Notes under the pieces: model-generated
Told to the model about the DNA's origin: nothing
Seen by the model: the letters and a program-made list of their open reading frames with translations, nothing else
The model's database searches: none
Assembly: GCA_028386065.3 (NCBI GenBank)
Contig: JAKUCV010001116.1
Location: 3,063 to 67,062, forward strand
Source of the DNA: Turnera subulata
Lineage: Eukaryota > Streptophyta > Magnoliopsida > Malpighiales > Passifloraceae
Direction of reading: 5' to 3'
DNA: 64,000 nucleotides
Shown: positions 1 through 11,600 of the stretch, piece by piece
How the letters are laid out: every line of letters starts with the position of its first letter
Position numbering within the stretch: position 1 is the stretch's first letter
Made by a program: the position numbers and the translations under genes

Positions 1-1320
1 AATTAAGACTAGCGTATGTTGAGAATTATATGAGATATGAATTCTACATACGGGTACAAGTTAGAGAACTTGTGGACTGGACCGACCCACATAAGAACCC
101 TACATGGAACGTTATATGATTGTCATTAGTGGTTCTTATATGTATTGTCCTTAGACCTGAGATCATCAAGGTTCCCAACATATGAGTCGTATACTTTGAT
201 ATTATTTCTTTTGTTAATTATCCCAATATAAATGACAGAAAATTAAAATTAATGGGCCTTGTATGAGCCCAAGCAAAACATAAAGAAAATAAGAAATAAG
301 AAATATAAATGCAGTGGGCATTTTAATAGCCCAATCATAATTTAAAAAACATAAAAATATGCTTACTCGATAGAAGGCGGCTTAGCCGGCCAACAAATGA
401 AACAAAGCGGCTCTGCCGGCCAACAAAGAGATAAGGTGGCTTAGCCGGCCAACAAATAGATAAGGCGGCTTAGCCGGCCAATATTAAATACTAAATAAAG
501 CATAATAGTAGAGGGTATGCTTACTCGATAAATCTTTCAGCAATAATATATAATATATCATACTAATATCCGGTTACTACTCCGGTATATATATACCTTT
601 TTAATTTCGTTTTTCCCAATTTTTCTTTTCCCAAATATATTTTCAGAATTTCCTTTTTTTTCGGGTTGGGCCAGAATATCCAGCCCAGAAACACAGGCCT
701 AGGTGCAGGCCTGGACCAGGGCAAGAAGCCCAGCACGGGCCTGCCAGGTCCGGCCCAACACTAGCCCACCAGCCCAAGACCACACAGAGCCAGCCCAGCA
801 AAGTTAAGCCCACCAACCCAGAAAAACAAGTCCACGACCCGACCACGACCCGTCCGGGTCGTCTTTAACCCGCAACTCTCGTGAGTTGCAGACGGCGGCG
901 TCGAGGCGGGGCGGTGAGGAGCAGGCGGCTGCAGCGAGTTGCGACGCGGTGAGAGGAGGTGATGAGGTTAGGTGCGGCAGCCGGTGCAACGAAAGCGTGA
1001 GGAAAGAGGCAGACCCGTCGGGTCACTCGGGTTGTCGGGCGTCGCCGTTGGGTCTTTGTCTCCTGGTGGCGCGTCCGGCAGCGTAAGAGGGCGGAGAAGG
1101 CGCCGGTCAGTCGGCGACGGCAAGGGGATGCCGGTGGTGGCGGCGGTAAGACAAGATGTGGCGGGGAACGATTTGGAGTGAACAGTAACTGAGAAGGTTG
1201 GCCAACGTTCATCTCTTCTTCGTTTTTCTTCCTTTTTTTCAGTTTTTTTTCATCTCTTCTCTGCTCTGCGTGATGGAACTCGGGTAAGCTCGGGTAGAGA
1301 ACGTTATCGTGCTGATAACG
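1..1320 (-). mobile_element. 5' leader part of a short-LTR retrotransposon, truncated by the window edge
   Basis: Read on the minus strand, this stretch follows the LTR at 1321-1514. It begins with a primer-binding-like sequence (CGTTATCAGCACGATAACG, revcomp just left of 1321), then a GC-rich region (about 660-1200), a poly-pyrimidine tract and AT-rich repeats with TGGGCC/GGCCCA units. The same order of parts occurs at 37140-38538 in the element at 32625-38742, so both belong to one broad family. No gag or pol reading frame is visible. Long arginine/proline-rich frames here come from GC-rich composition. The other LTR lies outside the window. Confidence 0.65.
376..481. repeat. Four tandem copies of a GCCGGC-centred unit
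   Basis: The motif GGCTTAGCCGGCCAACAAA recurs four times with slight variation, at spacings of about 27-37 bp. Each unit carries the palindrome GCCGGC. A related but different set of repeats (CTTGCCGGGAAA) sits at the same relative place in the element at 32625-38742. Confidence 0.8.
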
Positions 1321-1514
1321 TGTTAAGAATAACTCATTAATGGGAATTTTAATGAAGAAAATGGAGGAGAAGGAAGGAAGAAGCAGAGAAAATGGGGAAG
1401 AATTCGGTGCAGCTCTCAAATTTTCATTCACTCTGAGTATATATTTATATAAAGTTTGTTAGGTGGAACAGTGTCACGCACAGTAACATCCACGTTTTAA
1501 CACGTTTTATGACA
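1321..1514 (-). mobile_element. 5' LTR (194 bp) of the truncated retrotransposon
   Basis: The segment starts TGTTAAGAATAAC and ends CACGTTTTATGACA, with TG/CA ends. Its left border joins GCTGATAACG, the same junction as the right LTR of the element at 32625-38742 (GCTGATAACG then TGTTATAAATAG). The right flank is ATACT. The matching target-site duplication would be left of the window, so it cannot be tested here. Confidence 0.6.
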
Positions 1515-2150
1515 ATACTATATTTTTATCGATACTAGGGGAGAAATTATCATCCACCTTAAAGTTATATTATACAATATGAAGCATTTGAAAATTGTTA
1601 TTTCTTTATGTAAACACGGATGATAGAAAAATTATGGTGCCTACCGCTTACTATTTATTCGAAATTGTAGCCACTTCTTGAAGTTTGAACAAGTTGTTTC
1701 ACTCCTTCCTTCCAAGTTTCTAACACAACTACATAAGATATATATTTATCACATGCCAATACTACGAATCTACCATGATCATTCTAATTTCTAAGTCCCT
1801 TCTTACTCCACATTGTTATTTCTCTTACTCAAAAAGATTAAAGAAGCTCGGTTATTAAGAAGATATAAATCTAACTAATTATTTGAAATTAGAGATATTA
1901 GACAACTATGGTAAAAATGCGGCAATAAATTAGTTAAAACCACTAGGTTTAGGTACACAGATGATTAGATAATAAAAATTCAGTTCAAGAGAGTTTCTTT
2001 TGTTTTATTTTTTAATCTTCTAATCATAGCACATGAATGATTTTAAAAAAGCTCATGTTCCCTCAATTGCATCACCACTTACCAAACAAATTATTAATTT
2101 ATTTTGTTTTCTGAGTGAGAAAAATAATAACACACAGAGAAGTTAGGAGT
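1515..2150. other. AT-rich intergenic stretch, no gene seen
   Basis: No open frame with recognisable content. It is ancestral flank between the retrotransposon on the left and the LINE insertion on the right. Confidence 0.7.
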
Positions 2151-2168
2151 AACAAAACTAGTTGATTT
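2151..2168 (+). repeat. Left target-site duplication of the LINE (18 bp)
   Basis: AACAAAACTAGTTGATTT at 2151-2168 is repeated exactly at 8185-8202, directly after the short poly(A) of the LINE. This defines the borders and the plus orientation of the insertion. Confidence 0.95.
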
Positions 2169-2267
2169 GCCATAATTTTACTCTAGCTTCTAACTAAAGA
2201 GGTGACAAAAAGTGCTCCGAATACTTCGAACCCAAGGTATCAAAGTTTTCGCTAGGGTTTTGGTTTG

Positions 2268-3974
2268 ATGGCGGCGCCTGCCGGCCATGCGGCTGAAGTC
2301 ACGCCGGAAGTGACTAGAGAGGAGGAGGATCAACGGGAACGGAGTAATAAGAAGGCTAAGATGGTCCTAGGGGTCGAGACGGAGGGCACTGGTGCAATCC
2401 CTGATGCGCGGTTATTCCATGAGGAGCCGCGCCGGAAAGCGTCTTATAAAACGATGGTTGCAGGGGGTTCTCGAGATGCGATGATGGAAGATGTCGGCCT
2501 GGAGGATGACGAAGGGTTTGGGTCTGAGGCTTCGGATTCGGAGGATGAAGAGGACGATGATCCTTTTTGCCCTACCATCCGTCTCTCATCGAGTGACAAG
2601 AAACGTATCTACCAACGGTGGAAGAACACCTTGATCGTCAAGTTGTTGGGGAAGAAAGTGGGGCACCGATTTCTGCATAGAACTCTTATGAATCAGTGGA
2701 AGCCTCGTGGTGAAATAGTCATGGCGGACATGGGCAATGACTTCTACTTGCTCCAATTTAACACTGAGCAGGATTACCAGCAAGTTTTGTATGATGGTCC
2801 TTGGTTGGTTGCAGACCATGTACTCACGGTCCGACGTTGGCAACCATGTTTTGATAAGGAGGAGGCTGTCATAGACCGTGCGATTGTGTGGGTTCAATTG
2901 CCTAAACTCTACCAAGAGTACTATGATCGTGACATCCTACTCAGGATTGCTCGGTGGGTGGGTAAACCTATTAAGGTAGATGAAGTTACCCTACGCTCAA
3001 CCCGAGTCAAATATGCTCGTGTCTGTGTTGAGGTTGATCTCACGAAGCCATTGGTGTCTAAGTTCCGATTGCACCGCCGTATTTGGAGGATAGTTTATGA
3101 AGGTTTAAGCACGGTGTGTTTCATGTGTGGGCTTTATGGTCATACTTTGGATGCTTGCAGAATTAATGCTGAGCCCTCGTCGGAGATGCCTGCAGGTAAT
3201 CCATCCCCTCCCATGGATGCTGGAGGGAAGTCAGATGAGGTTCTCGACCTGAGGCCGGAGTTGGAGGCTAACCATGGTCCTTGGATGCTGGCTGGTAGGC
3301 GGAGAAGGGGGAAACCAAAGAAGGTTGGTGGGGAGGCTTCGTCTTCCGGCCCAGACCTTCGTTCTGCCGCGACAGGGTCACGCTTCGCTGTATTGAACTC
3401 CTCTTCTGTTGCAGTTGAAGTTACTGTTGTTGTACCCCCTGCGATTCCATCTTCTCCCGTAGTGAGACAGGTAATCCATGCTAGGCCGGTGGTGAGCAAT
3501 AAGGAGGTACAGGCTATGTCGGGCTCCCTTGTGAGAACGAATTCTCCTAGGGCGTCTTTGTCTGTTTCTATGTCTCCGAAGAATGATTTGGTGCAACGTG
3601 TGGCGGTCCGGGGTGATCGAAGTGATTTGGCGTTGGCTAAGGCTCAGGATGTTATGTTGGTGGATGAGGTCAATGTACGACCGATTGTTTCTTCTTTGAC
3701 TGTTTCTGGAGTTGTGGCTGAGGATCGGTTAGTGGTGGCATCAGGATGTTTGGATTCGCCCCCAGCTAGTCGACATCTGGCTCACAAGGCGTCCCTACCG
3801 GAGCCACCTGATCGGGGGCTGGGTCCGGGCGTGGGGGTCCTGTCCAATTCTGTTTCCCGGACGGAGATGATGCATATTGACCCATGTGTGACCTCTACAG
3901 AAGGTAAGGCTGATGCTCAGCTGGGGGGTGATGTCCTGGTTGCGTCCGGGATATCCTCTTCCATGTCTTCTTAA
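2268..3974 (+). CDS. LINE ORF1: DUF4283/zinc-knuckle nucleic-acid-binding protein
   Basis: The frame encodes 568 residues and starts at the ATG at 2268. Residues 1-105 are charged, with an acidic run at about 85-98. A DUF4283-type domain follows (about 105-265), including the stretch YDGPWLVADHVLTVRRWQP. A CCHC zinc knuckle (CFMCGLYGHTLDAC, near residue 284) comes next. The C-terminal 270 residues are low-complexity and poorly conserved in such proteins. Plant LINE ORF1 proteins of this type bind element RNA to form the ribonucleoprotein used in target-primed reverse transcription; that role is family knowledge. The stop TAA (3972-3974) lies one base before the first ORF2 ATG (3976), a layout that favours reinitiation. 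The frame is fully open. Confidence 0.9.
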   Translation: MAAPAGHAAEVTPEVTREEEDQRERSNKKAKMVLGVETEGTGAIPDARLFHEEPRRKASYKTMVAGGSRDAMMEDVGLEDDEGFGSEASDSEDEEDDDPFCPTIRLSSSDKKRIYQRWKNTLIVKLLGKKVGHRFLHRTLMNQWKPRGEIVMADMGNDFYLLQFNTEQDYQQVLYDGPWLVADHVLTVRRWQPCFDKEEAVIDRAIVWVQLPKLYQEYYDRDILLRIARWVGKPIKVDEVTLRSTRVKYARVCVEVDLTKPLVSKFRLHRRIWRIVYEGLSTVCFMCGLYGHTLDACRINAEPSSEMPAGNPSPPMDAGGKSDEVLDLRPELEANHGPWMLAGRRRRGKPKKVGGEASSSGPDLRSAATGSRFAVLNSSSVAVEVTVVVPPAIPSSPVVRQVIHARPVVSNKEVQAMSGSLVRTNSPRASLSVSMSPKNDLVQRVAVRGDRSDLALAKAQDVMLVDEVNVRPIVSSLTVSGVVAEDRLVVASGCLDSPPASRHLAHKASLPEPPDRGLGPGVGVLSNSVSRTEMMHIDPCVTSTEGKADAQLGGDVLVASGISSSMSS

Positions 3975-3975
3975 T

Positions 3976-6900
3976 ATGTTTTACTCCATATGGAGTTCGG
4001 TGCATGTTATCTTTGATCGTCGATTAATGCGAACTCTATATTGGAATATTCGAGGAGCAGCTAGCTCCCGTGCTCGTGATGCAGTGTTGGATTTGATTCG
4101 GATCAATTCCATTCAGTTAGTTGTCATTGCTGAACCCAGAGTTAGTGGTACTCGGGCAGCTAGTGTGATTCGGTCGTGGGGATTTCAGCATAGTTTCTGT
4201 GTGGCTGCCTTGGGTTTCTCTGGAGGTCTGTGGATACTCTGGCGGATGGAAAATAATCCTGTTCGTATACTTCAGCACCATGATGGGTTTATTCACATGG
4301 AGATTATTTCTCCTCAAGGTAGGTGGTTTTTTACGGCGGTTTACATCAACCCAGACCCAGTTCGGAAGCAGGAATGCTTCGCGCAACTCGCTCAATTGGC
4401 GTCATCTACTAATGGGCCGTGGGCGGTTGTGGGGGACTTCAATGAAGTGCTTGACGCCTCCGAAAAGCAGGGTGGGGCGCCTGTGAATGTCACGAGGTGT
4501 GCTAGATTCCAGGATTGGGTTAATGGGTGTGGTTTGTTAGACTTGGGGTTCACGGGTCCTAAATTTACATGGCGGGGTCAAGAGCATAATCATGGTCGTG
4601 TGTTTGAAAGGTTGGACCGTGTTCTAGCAAATATGGAGTGGATGCGTCTATTCCCGGAAGCTTCTGTGCGCCATCTACCGAGGGTGAAATCTGATCATCA
4701 CCCCATCTCTTTGTTTCCAATTGTCCAGTTGGGAAACAGGCGACGTCGTCCTTTTAGGTTCGAGTATGCTTGGGTTTCGCATGAGGATTATGGCCGTGTT
4801 GTCCAAGATTGTTGGGGCCGTGAGGACTCTGTGGTTAACAAGCTTCAAAATCTTGCTAGTTCTTTGCAACAGTGGAATTGGCAGGTTTTTGGGAATATTT
4901 TTCGACGTAAGAGTCGACTATTGGCACTGCTGGGTGGGGTCCAAAGAGCGCTCTCCGTGAGAAGCAATCCTTTCCTACTCCGCCTGGAGAATGAACTGAC
5001 GGCTGAATATAATCTTATCTTGCATCAAGAAGAGGTTCTTTGGTTTCAAAAATCGAGGTCAAAATGGTTGGCTCATGGTGATAGGAACACTAAATTCTTT
5101 CATGCCACCACGATTGTACGGAGGCGCCGGAATCGCATTACCCAATTATTAGATGCGAATGGAGATTGGGTCAGTGATGATGGACTTTTGCAGAATTTGG
5201 TCACGGATTTTTATGCATCTTTATACACGAAAGACCCTAATGTGGGTACTAGGTTTCCTTTGCGTGATGGCTTTCCGAGACTTGATGCTCAGTTGATGTC
5301 CAGATTGTTGATCCCTGTTTCGGTGTCAGAGGTAAAGCGAGCTATGTTTCAAATGGGGGCTTTTAAAGCTCCTGGTCCAGTTGGTTTTCAGGCTTGTTTT
5401 TACCAGAATCAATGGGAGGTGGTGGGTGCGGATGTGACGCGGTTTGCTCAGCAGGTTTTTTCCGGTGCACAATCTATTGGTGCCATTAATCATACTTTCT
5501 TGGTTCTTCTACCTAAAGTGGAGGCCCCTGAGCAGGTTACTCAATTCCGTCCGATAGGGCTTTGTAATGTCTTATACAAACTAATTACGAAGCTTCTTGT
5601 GAACAGGATTAAAGACATTCTCCCCTTATTGGTGGGCCCCTTCCAGAGTAGTTTTGTGCCAGGTAGACAGATTGTTGATAATGTTGTGATAGCTCAGGAA
5701 CTCATTTACACTATGAGAACTATGAGAAGTTCTAAAGGTTTTATGGCTATCAAGGTTGATTTAGAGAAGGCATACGACAGAGTTGATTGGGGTTTTTTGG
5801 CTGATACTTTGTCTGCATGTGGTCTTCCGGATCCGTTTTTGGACCTCATCATGCAGTGTGTTAGTACGGCTAGTATGAGTGTCTTATGGAATGGTGCACC
5901 TACTTCTTCTTTCCAGCCTACACGGGGGGTACGACAAGGTGATCCATTGTCCCCTTACTTATTTGTACTATGTCTTGAGCGACTCTCTCACTTAATTTCG
6001 AGTCGAGTCTCTGATGGGCGGTGGAAACCGATTCATGCTAGTCGGGGTGGACCTCCAATTTCCCATCTCTTGTTTGCTGATGATATGATTCTCTTTGCGG
6101 AGGCTACCTCTGAACAGTTGCTGGTAATCAAGGAATGTCTGGGTGTTTTCTGCGCTGTCTCTGGCCAGAAAGTGAGTGTGGCCAAAACTCGTATATTTTT
6201 CTCCAGGAACGTGGATATTCAGTTGTAAATTGATCTTGCCGAGCGTAGTGGTTTTGGTCTTTCAGAGGATCTTGGTATGTATCTGGGTGTTCCTCTTTAT
6301 CCGGGTCGCATTACCAAACAGACCTTTGCTCACTTAGAGGAGAATGTTCGCCGCAGGCTAGCTGGCTGGAAAGTGGACCAATTATCCTTAGCAGGTCGCA
6401 TTACTCTATGTTAATCTGTGTTGAGTGCCCTTCCAGTGTACACTATGCAGTCGGTGAAGATCCCCAAACAGGTTTGTCAATCTATTGAGAAGCTTTGTCG
6501 TGATTTTATTTGGGGTGATAGGCAGGAGGAAAGGAGAATCCATCTGGTTAATTGGAGAACATTATGTCAGCCGAAAGGATCAGGGGGTATTGGGATGAAG
6601 GACTTGGCCCTGTTTAATGATGCTCTTCTGTTGAAGTTGGGCTGGAAGCTTGTGCGGCGTGAACATGGTTTATGGGGTGATGTTATTTTTGCCAAATACC
6701 TGACTATTCTTAATGGTCGTGTAGCTCTCAATAGTAGGAAAGATCGCTCACCTATAGGGCGTGCTATTACTCAGATGTGGCCCATTGTCCAGTCGGGTAT
6801 CAAGTGGTTTATTGGGGATGGCTCATTGGTGTCCTTCTGGCGCGACTGGTGGTTGGATGGATGTACGGGTTCCCTCCTGCAGGTGGCCACTTGTTCTGTG

Positions 6901-8142
6901 CCAGAGGATCATTTGGATTGGCCGGTCAATCGTTTTCTCACGGCATCCGGGGACTGGAATTGGCAGTTGTTTTCTCCTTTCTTACCGAGGGATTATATCC
7001 TCAAGGTAGCCGCCATGCTACCTCCTATGCCGGGTCGTCCTGATTCCATATCTTGGGGTTGGTCACCTTTAGGCTCCTTTACTGCCAAGTCTGCCTATTC
7101 ACTGTTGGCAAAGGGTTCTTGGGATTCAATGGATAACGTGTGGAAGTGGGTGTGGCATTGGCCTGGTCCCCAACGCGTGCGCTCTTTCCTTTGGCTGGTG
7201 GCTCATGGCAGGCTCCTCACTAATGATTTGCGATGTCGCCGGCATCTTAGCGAGTCTTCTTTGTGTATGGCATGTTCAGGTAGGGTGGAGAATATGCTCC
7301 ACTTGTTTCGGGAGTGTTGGCGTGCTAAGAGGGTATGGAGGAAGCTGATCCCTGTCTCGGGCTGGCAGTCCTTCTGCTCGGGAACATTTGAGCAATGGTT
7401 TTCTCGCCATATATCCCCACGTTTTAGTATGCCAGGAGTGCCTGATTGGCATCTTCTATTTGCTGTTACTCTGTGGAAATTGTGGGGATGGCGTAATGCA
7501 TGGACATTTGGTCGGTGTGGAATTGGGTACTACTCTATTTCTGAGATCAGGGCCTTTGTTCGGGATATTGGTGTTGCGCATGCTTCCATGGCATGTGTTC
7601 CTCGTCCATCTTTATCTCAACCGCGATTGACGCGGTGGTCGGCACCTCCTCCTCCTTGTTTCAAGCTGAATACAGATGGGGCGAGCCGTGGGAATCCCGG
7701 ACTTGCCGGGGTCGGTGGTGTCTGTCGTGATCACAAGGGGTCGTGGGTTTTTGGCTTCACCGCTGCTGTTGGTATTTGCACGGCATTCAAAGCCGAGCTA
7801 TGGGCTGTTTATCATGGCCTTCGCCATGCTTGGGATCATGATATCAAATCATTGGTTTTAGAACTGGACTCTTCAGCAGTGTGTCGGGTCTTGCATGATC
7901 CTATCCCCGTCACGGCTGACCCTCTCCTCCGTTGTATCGGGGACCTGTTGCAGCGCTCTTGGGATGTTTCCGTCCAGTTTATTCATCGTGAAGGCAATGC
8001 CGTTGCTGATTGTCTAGCGAATATGGCTTTTGAGGAAACTTTTAGCTCTACTTTCTTTTCTCATGTTCCTAGTATGTGTTTACAACTTTTTGACGCTGAT
8101 AGGTCGGGGATTGCTAGGCATCCCGTGGCTGATTATTCGTAA
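3976..8142 (+). pseudogene. LINE ORF2: endonuclease-reverse transcriptase-RNase H, two in-frame stops
   Basis: One frame of 1,389 codons runs from ATG 3976 (a second start at 4027 gives MRTLYWNIRGAAS) to 8142. Domains in order: AP-like endonuclease (WNIRG, GDFNEVLDASEK, SDHHPI); reverse transcriptase (VDLEKAYDRVDW, GVRQGDPLSPYLF, and the catalytic FADDMILFAEA); a zinc-binding reverse-transcriptase region (CMACSGRVENMLHLFRECW); and RNase H (NTDGASRGNPG, AELWAV, LELDSSAV, HREGNAVADCLA). The frame is broken only by TAA at 6226-6228 and TAA at 6412-6414. The second falls where relatives have glutamine (TLxQSVLSALP), so CAA to TAA is the simplest change; the first also fits CAA to TAA. Both stops lie after the reverse transcriptase core, so truncated protein would lack the RNase H. 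One residue looks atypical: APGPVGFQ instead of the usual APGPDGFQ. Confidence 0.92.
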
Positions 8143-8184
8143 TCTAAGTAATATGGGCTAGGCCCCGCTTTCTACCAAAAAAAA

Positions 8185-8202
8185 AACAAAACTAGTTGAT
8201 TT
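8185..8202 (+). repeat. Right target-site duplication of the LINE (18 bp)
   Basis: Exact copy of 2151-2168, immediately after the A-run that ends the LINE. Confidence 0.95.
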
Positions 8203-8615
8203 AGGTTAACGATGAGATTTCCATTTTTGTGAGCATTTACCATTTGGTGACGAGCATCATCATGTGAGCCCGTAGAAATATCGCATTTTCAAACTTTTTA
8301 GACAGTACCTCCTCTTTATTTAGTGATTTTTTTTTTAATAAATGTGATATTGTTTTTAGTTTTTTTCGGCAATTATTTTCGGCCAGTTTTTTTTTTTTTA
8401 AAAAAGAAAATAGCTCTCCCCATGGTTTTATCTTTTAAAACCCTATATTCCTTTTACATATCTTTTTGCAAAAAGTAATTTAAAATCTGCAGTCATCTTC
8501 TCCTTTGGCCCAACCTCGCGTTGTCTTGTAGGTTAATTAGTGTACACACATCGAGAGGGGCAAATTTAGCAGCTGATTCCCATAACCAGCGTCTCTCGGG
8601 AGAAGCCAACCGACG
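8203..8615 (+). promoter_or_regulatory. Presumed LCMT1 promoter and 5' UTR, shortened by the LINE
   Basis: Only about 410 bp separate the LINE target-site duplication from the LCMT1 start codon. The stretch is AT-rich with several T-runs (8326-8340, 8388-8400). I see no unambiguous TATA box. The LINE is in the same orientation as the gene, so read-through or loss of upstream elements is possible; this is inference. Confidence 0.4.
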
Positions 8616-11600
8616 ATGGGAACGCCTGCGGCCGAAACGACAAGCAACAGAGCAGCGGTCCAAGCCACAAACGACGACGCTTCAGCCAGTAAATTGTGCG
8701 TAAAAACAACCACTCCCAATCCTCTATTTTCCTCCTCCTTGTTGTTATTTTTTTTGTGTGTTTCCCTCTCATTTCGTCGTCTTTAAATCTGCTGCTTCTT
8801 CCGTCGAAGGTCATGCGTGAAAAGAGGATACATGAAAGATGACTACATCCATTTCTTCGTAAGAAGACCCGTGAGGAGATCCCCTATAATCAACCGTGGT
8901 ACGATTTCTGTTAGAGTAAAAAAAGAACATACTAGTTAAATATCCTTTGCCATTTTTTTCTCTATGCCTGCAATTGCTTAATTTCCGTGTTTCTGCTTCG
9001 TTGCATATGTGGAGGCTACTTTGCCCGCTGGGCTGCTCTTCGCAAACTTCTCTTTCAGTTTCTCGATTGCAAAACTGACGGGAGAGATTGCACAAAGAAG
9101 CAGATATTGTCTCTCGGAGCAGGCTTTGATACCACGTATTTTCAGCTGCAGGCCAGTGAGATTTTTTATTTGCAGTATATACCCACTACTCTCGTACATA
9201 TTCAGTGTGAATTTAGGCCCAGAGCTGAACGGAACAGCTTATGTTCGTTCGTTGGATGCTCTATTCTTTTCACTAGGTGTGCATATTACATCACAAATTT
9301 GTCATTGATTTCTCTTCTTGTAATTTCGATGATTTTTGTTTTTGACGACAGGATGAAGGAAGAGCTCCGTTTTTGTATGTAGAGCTGGATTTCAAAGAGG
9401 TGTGACTGAAATATTTGTTGTAAATCCCAAATACAATTGGGCGATTCACTAGCTTACCTTTGGCTCTCTTGCTTAGTTACATTGAGAGCATTTAGCGTGT
9501 TGAGAAGTTTAGCTTAACTCCTCCATGTCTGCTGGAGGAAAAGTTGTGCCCTATGCTTTCAGCTGACTTCAAATTCATGCTTGTCAGGTGACTAGTAAAA
9601 AGGCGGCAATCATTGAGACCTGCAGTCCTTTGAGAGATAAAGTTGGTGCTTCGGCATCAATCTCTCGAGGTAAGCATCCTAGTTTGATGCAATTGTGAAT
9701 TGTTGGGTATCTGCTTCATATTGGGAAATGCGTACCTCTCTTTTCAGTTTATTGGGTGTATATTATCACATTGATCGTTTAGCTATAAGAACCTTTGTTT
9801 GCTGCTTTCTCCACGTTGCAGAGAAAGGAGAAGTGATTAGCGATTCTTACAAGCTACTTCATGTTGACTTGCGCAATATACAAAAGCTCAACGATGTCAT
9901 AGCCGTTGCTGGTATGGATCCCAGGTATGTATGAAGAGTCAATTCTTCTCTCCGTGGTTTCATCAAATTTCATTAGTCTCTTGTCTGCTTACATCTCTTT
10001 TAGTGTCTGTTTTTTCTTCAAAGAAAGAAAACTGTCTCAACAGTGATTGTGATGGATCTTTTAGCAGACTCTCATTCTCATACCTCTGTTTGTCAAGAAC
10101 CTCACATCCAAATCTATAGCTTCTTGCCTTGCTTTGGCCTTTTTTTTTTTTATGCTTTTTGTAGACTGCTTTGCCTTTATGCTGAAGGAGTTGTTTCATT
10201 CTGACGCTGTTATCAGCCTGCCAACGTTTATAATTGCAGAATGCGTCCTAATATACTTGGATCCTGATTCAACACGTGCTATAGTTGGATGGGCTTCAAA
10301 TACATTTTCAACAGCTGTGTTTTTCTTATACGAGCAGGTTATGAGCCTTCTAAGTTCTAAGATAGTAGAAGTCTTTGGTATTTGCTTATTTGTCAGGAAC
10401 TATTTCAATTTGTATTACTGGTTTTCTTTGAGTTGCGTATTGTTCTATCATCAGAACATGGTTTTTAATTGATTTCATGGTTCTTAAACAGATTCATCCA
10501 GATGATGCTTTTGGGCAGCAAATGATCAGAAACTTGGAGGTTCAGATAATGCTTTTTTGGTTCTTGTTTTGACGAGTTGGCTTAAATCTGCCTGTAAATT
10601 GTTATCCACACTTTTGACTATCTATGTGATTCATCTGGCAAACTCAACAGTAGGAATAGTAAGATAGGAACTTCAACCTATGAATTGTCATTTAAGCATT
10701 ACTCGCAGGCTTCTAATCAGGGGACTTCAGTGGCCAACCTTTAGAAAACATCTTTTTAGATCTTATTGTCAGAGTTGCTTTCCCTGAAGTAAATCTTCAA
10801 TTCTTATGTATCTGAAGACACTGTGTTGTACTATATATAGCTTCCTTTCTCCCACAGTAACTAGAGCCAAAGCTTGCGATACTAGTGTAGAGTTTGTGTG
10901 AGTAAGTGACGCATGATCAAATAATTCCCTATTCCTTGCTCGAGTGATTGTTAAGTTGTTCCTTATCCACTGACAGTCAGGTCGGGCGTGTGCAGGTTAT
11001 AGCTTGGAAGTTTTCTCCAGATATTCTGATTGTATTGTAATGCCATACGTTTGCTCACTCGATTGTTGATAAACTGGTTAAACTATGTTCACTGTTTTAT
11101 TTTGCCTCAGAGCCGAGGGTGTGCGTTATTGGGTATTTATGCTACACCAACTTTGCATGCTAAGGAAAAACTTTTTCTCGATCAGGGATGGCAGGTACAT
11201 TCTTTCATTAGCTTCTCTGGGGAATCAAACCACTTGCTTTTACTAAAAACTGTGATGCTTAAAATGTGGCAAAATATCTGTGATATGACATTATACATGT
11301 TATTTTGACTGGTGATGCTATGCGGATCATAATCCCTTTGGTGCATGGGCGGTGTGGTTTTTGTGGCGCTTAGAGGCTATTGATTAAGATTTGGTATATG
11401 GGTCATTTAGATTGATGAAAATTTTGTACAATTACTGCTTAAATTGGAAAACTCAAACTTGTATTACTCAAGATGTTTGCATTGGGGTATGGCTTTGTGG
11501 GGCTGTGCTTCCAGAATGGCTTAGAATTTGCATGCAAGCATTCCTTCTTCTTTCTGCTGTATGTGTATAACTTTTACGCATTCTTGTTGTGAGTTTCAGA

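Larger units (their letters stand above)
2169..8184 (+). mobile_element. Nearly full-length L1-like LINE (non-LTR retrotransposon)
   Basis: This 6.0-kb element has a 5' UTR of about 100 bp, ORF1 (gag-like, DUF4283 plus zinc knuckle), ORF2 (endonuclease, reverse transcriptase, zinc-binding region, RNase H) and a short 3' UTR. It ends in about ten A residues. Perfect 18-bp target-site duplications flank it. The exact duplication and intact ORF1 point to a fairly recent insertion. Two nonsense codons in ORF2 make this copy non-autonomous. Its RNase H domain places it among the plant L1 elements that acquired an additional RNase H. Confidence 0.95.

Noticed and set aside
376..481. Possible CRISPR-like array
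   Set aside because: Plant retroelement leader with short diverged units; no constant repeat-spacer pattern and the wrong kind of genome.
865..1431. Long arginine/proline-rich minus frame
   Set aside because: It crosses the LTR border at 1321 and reflects GC-rich leader sequence; no domain is visible.
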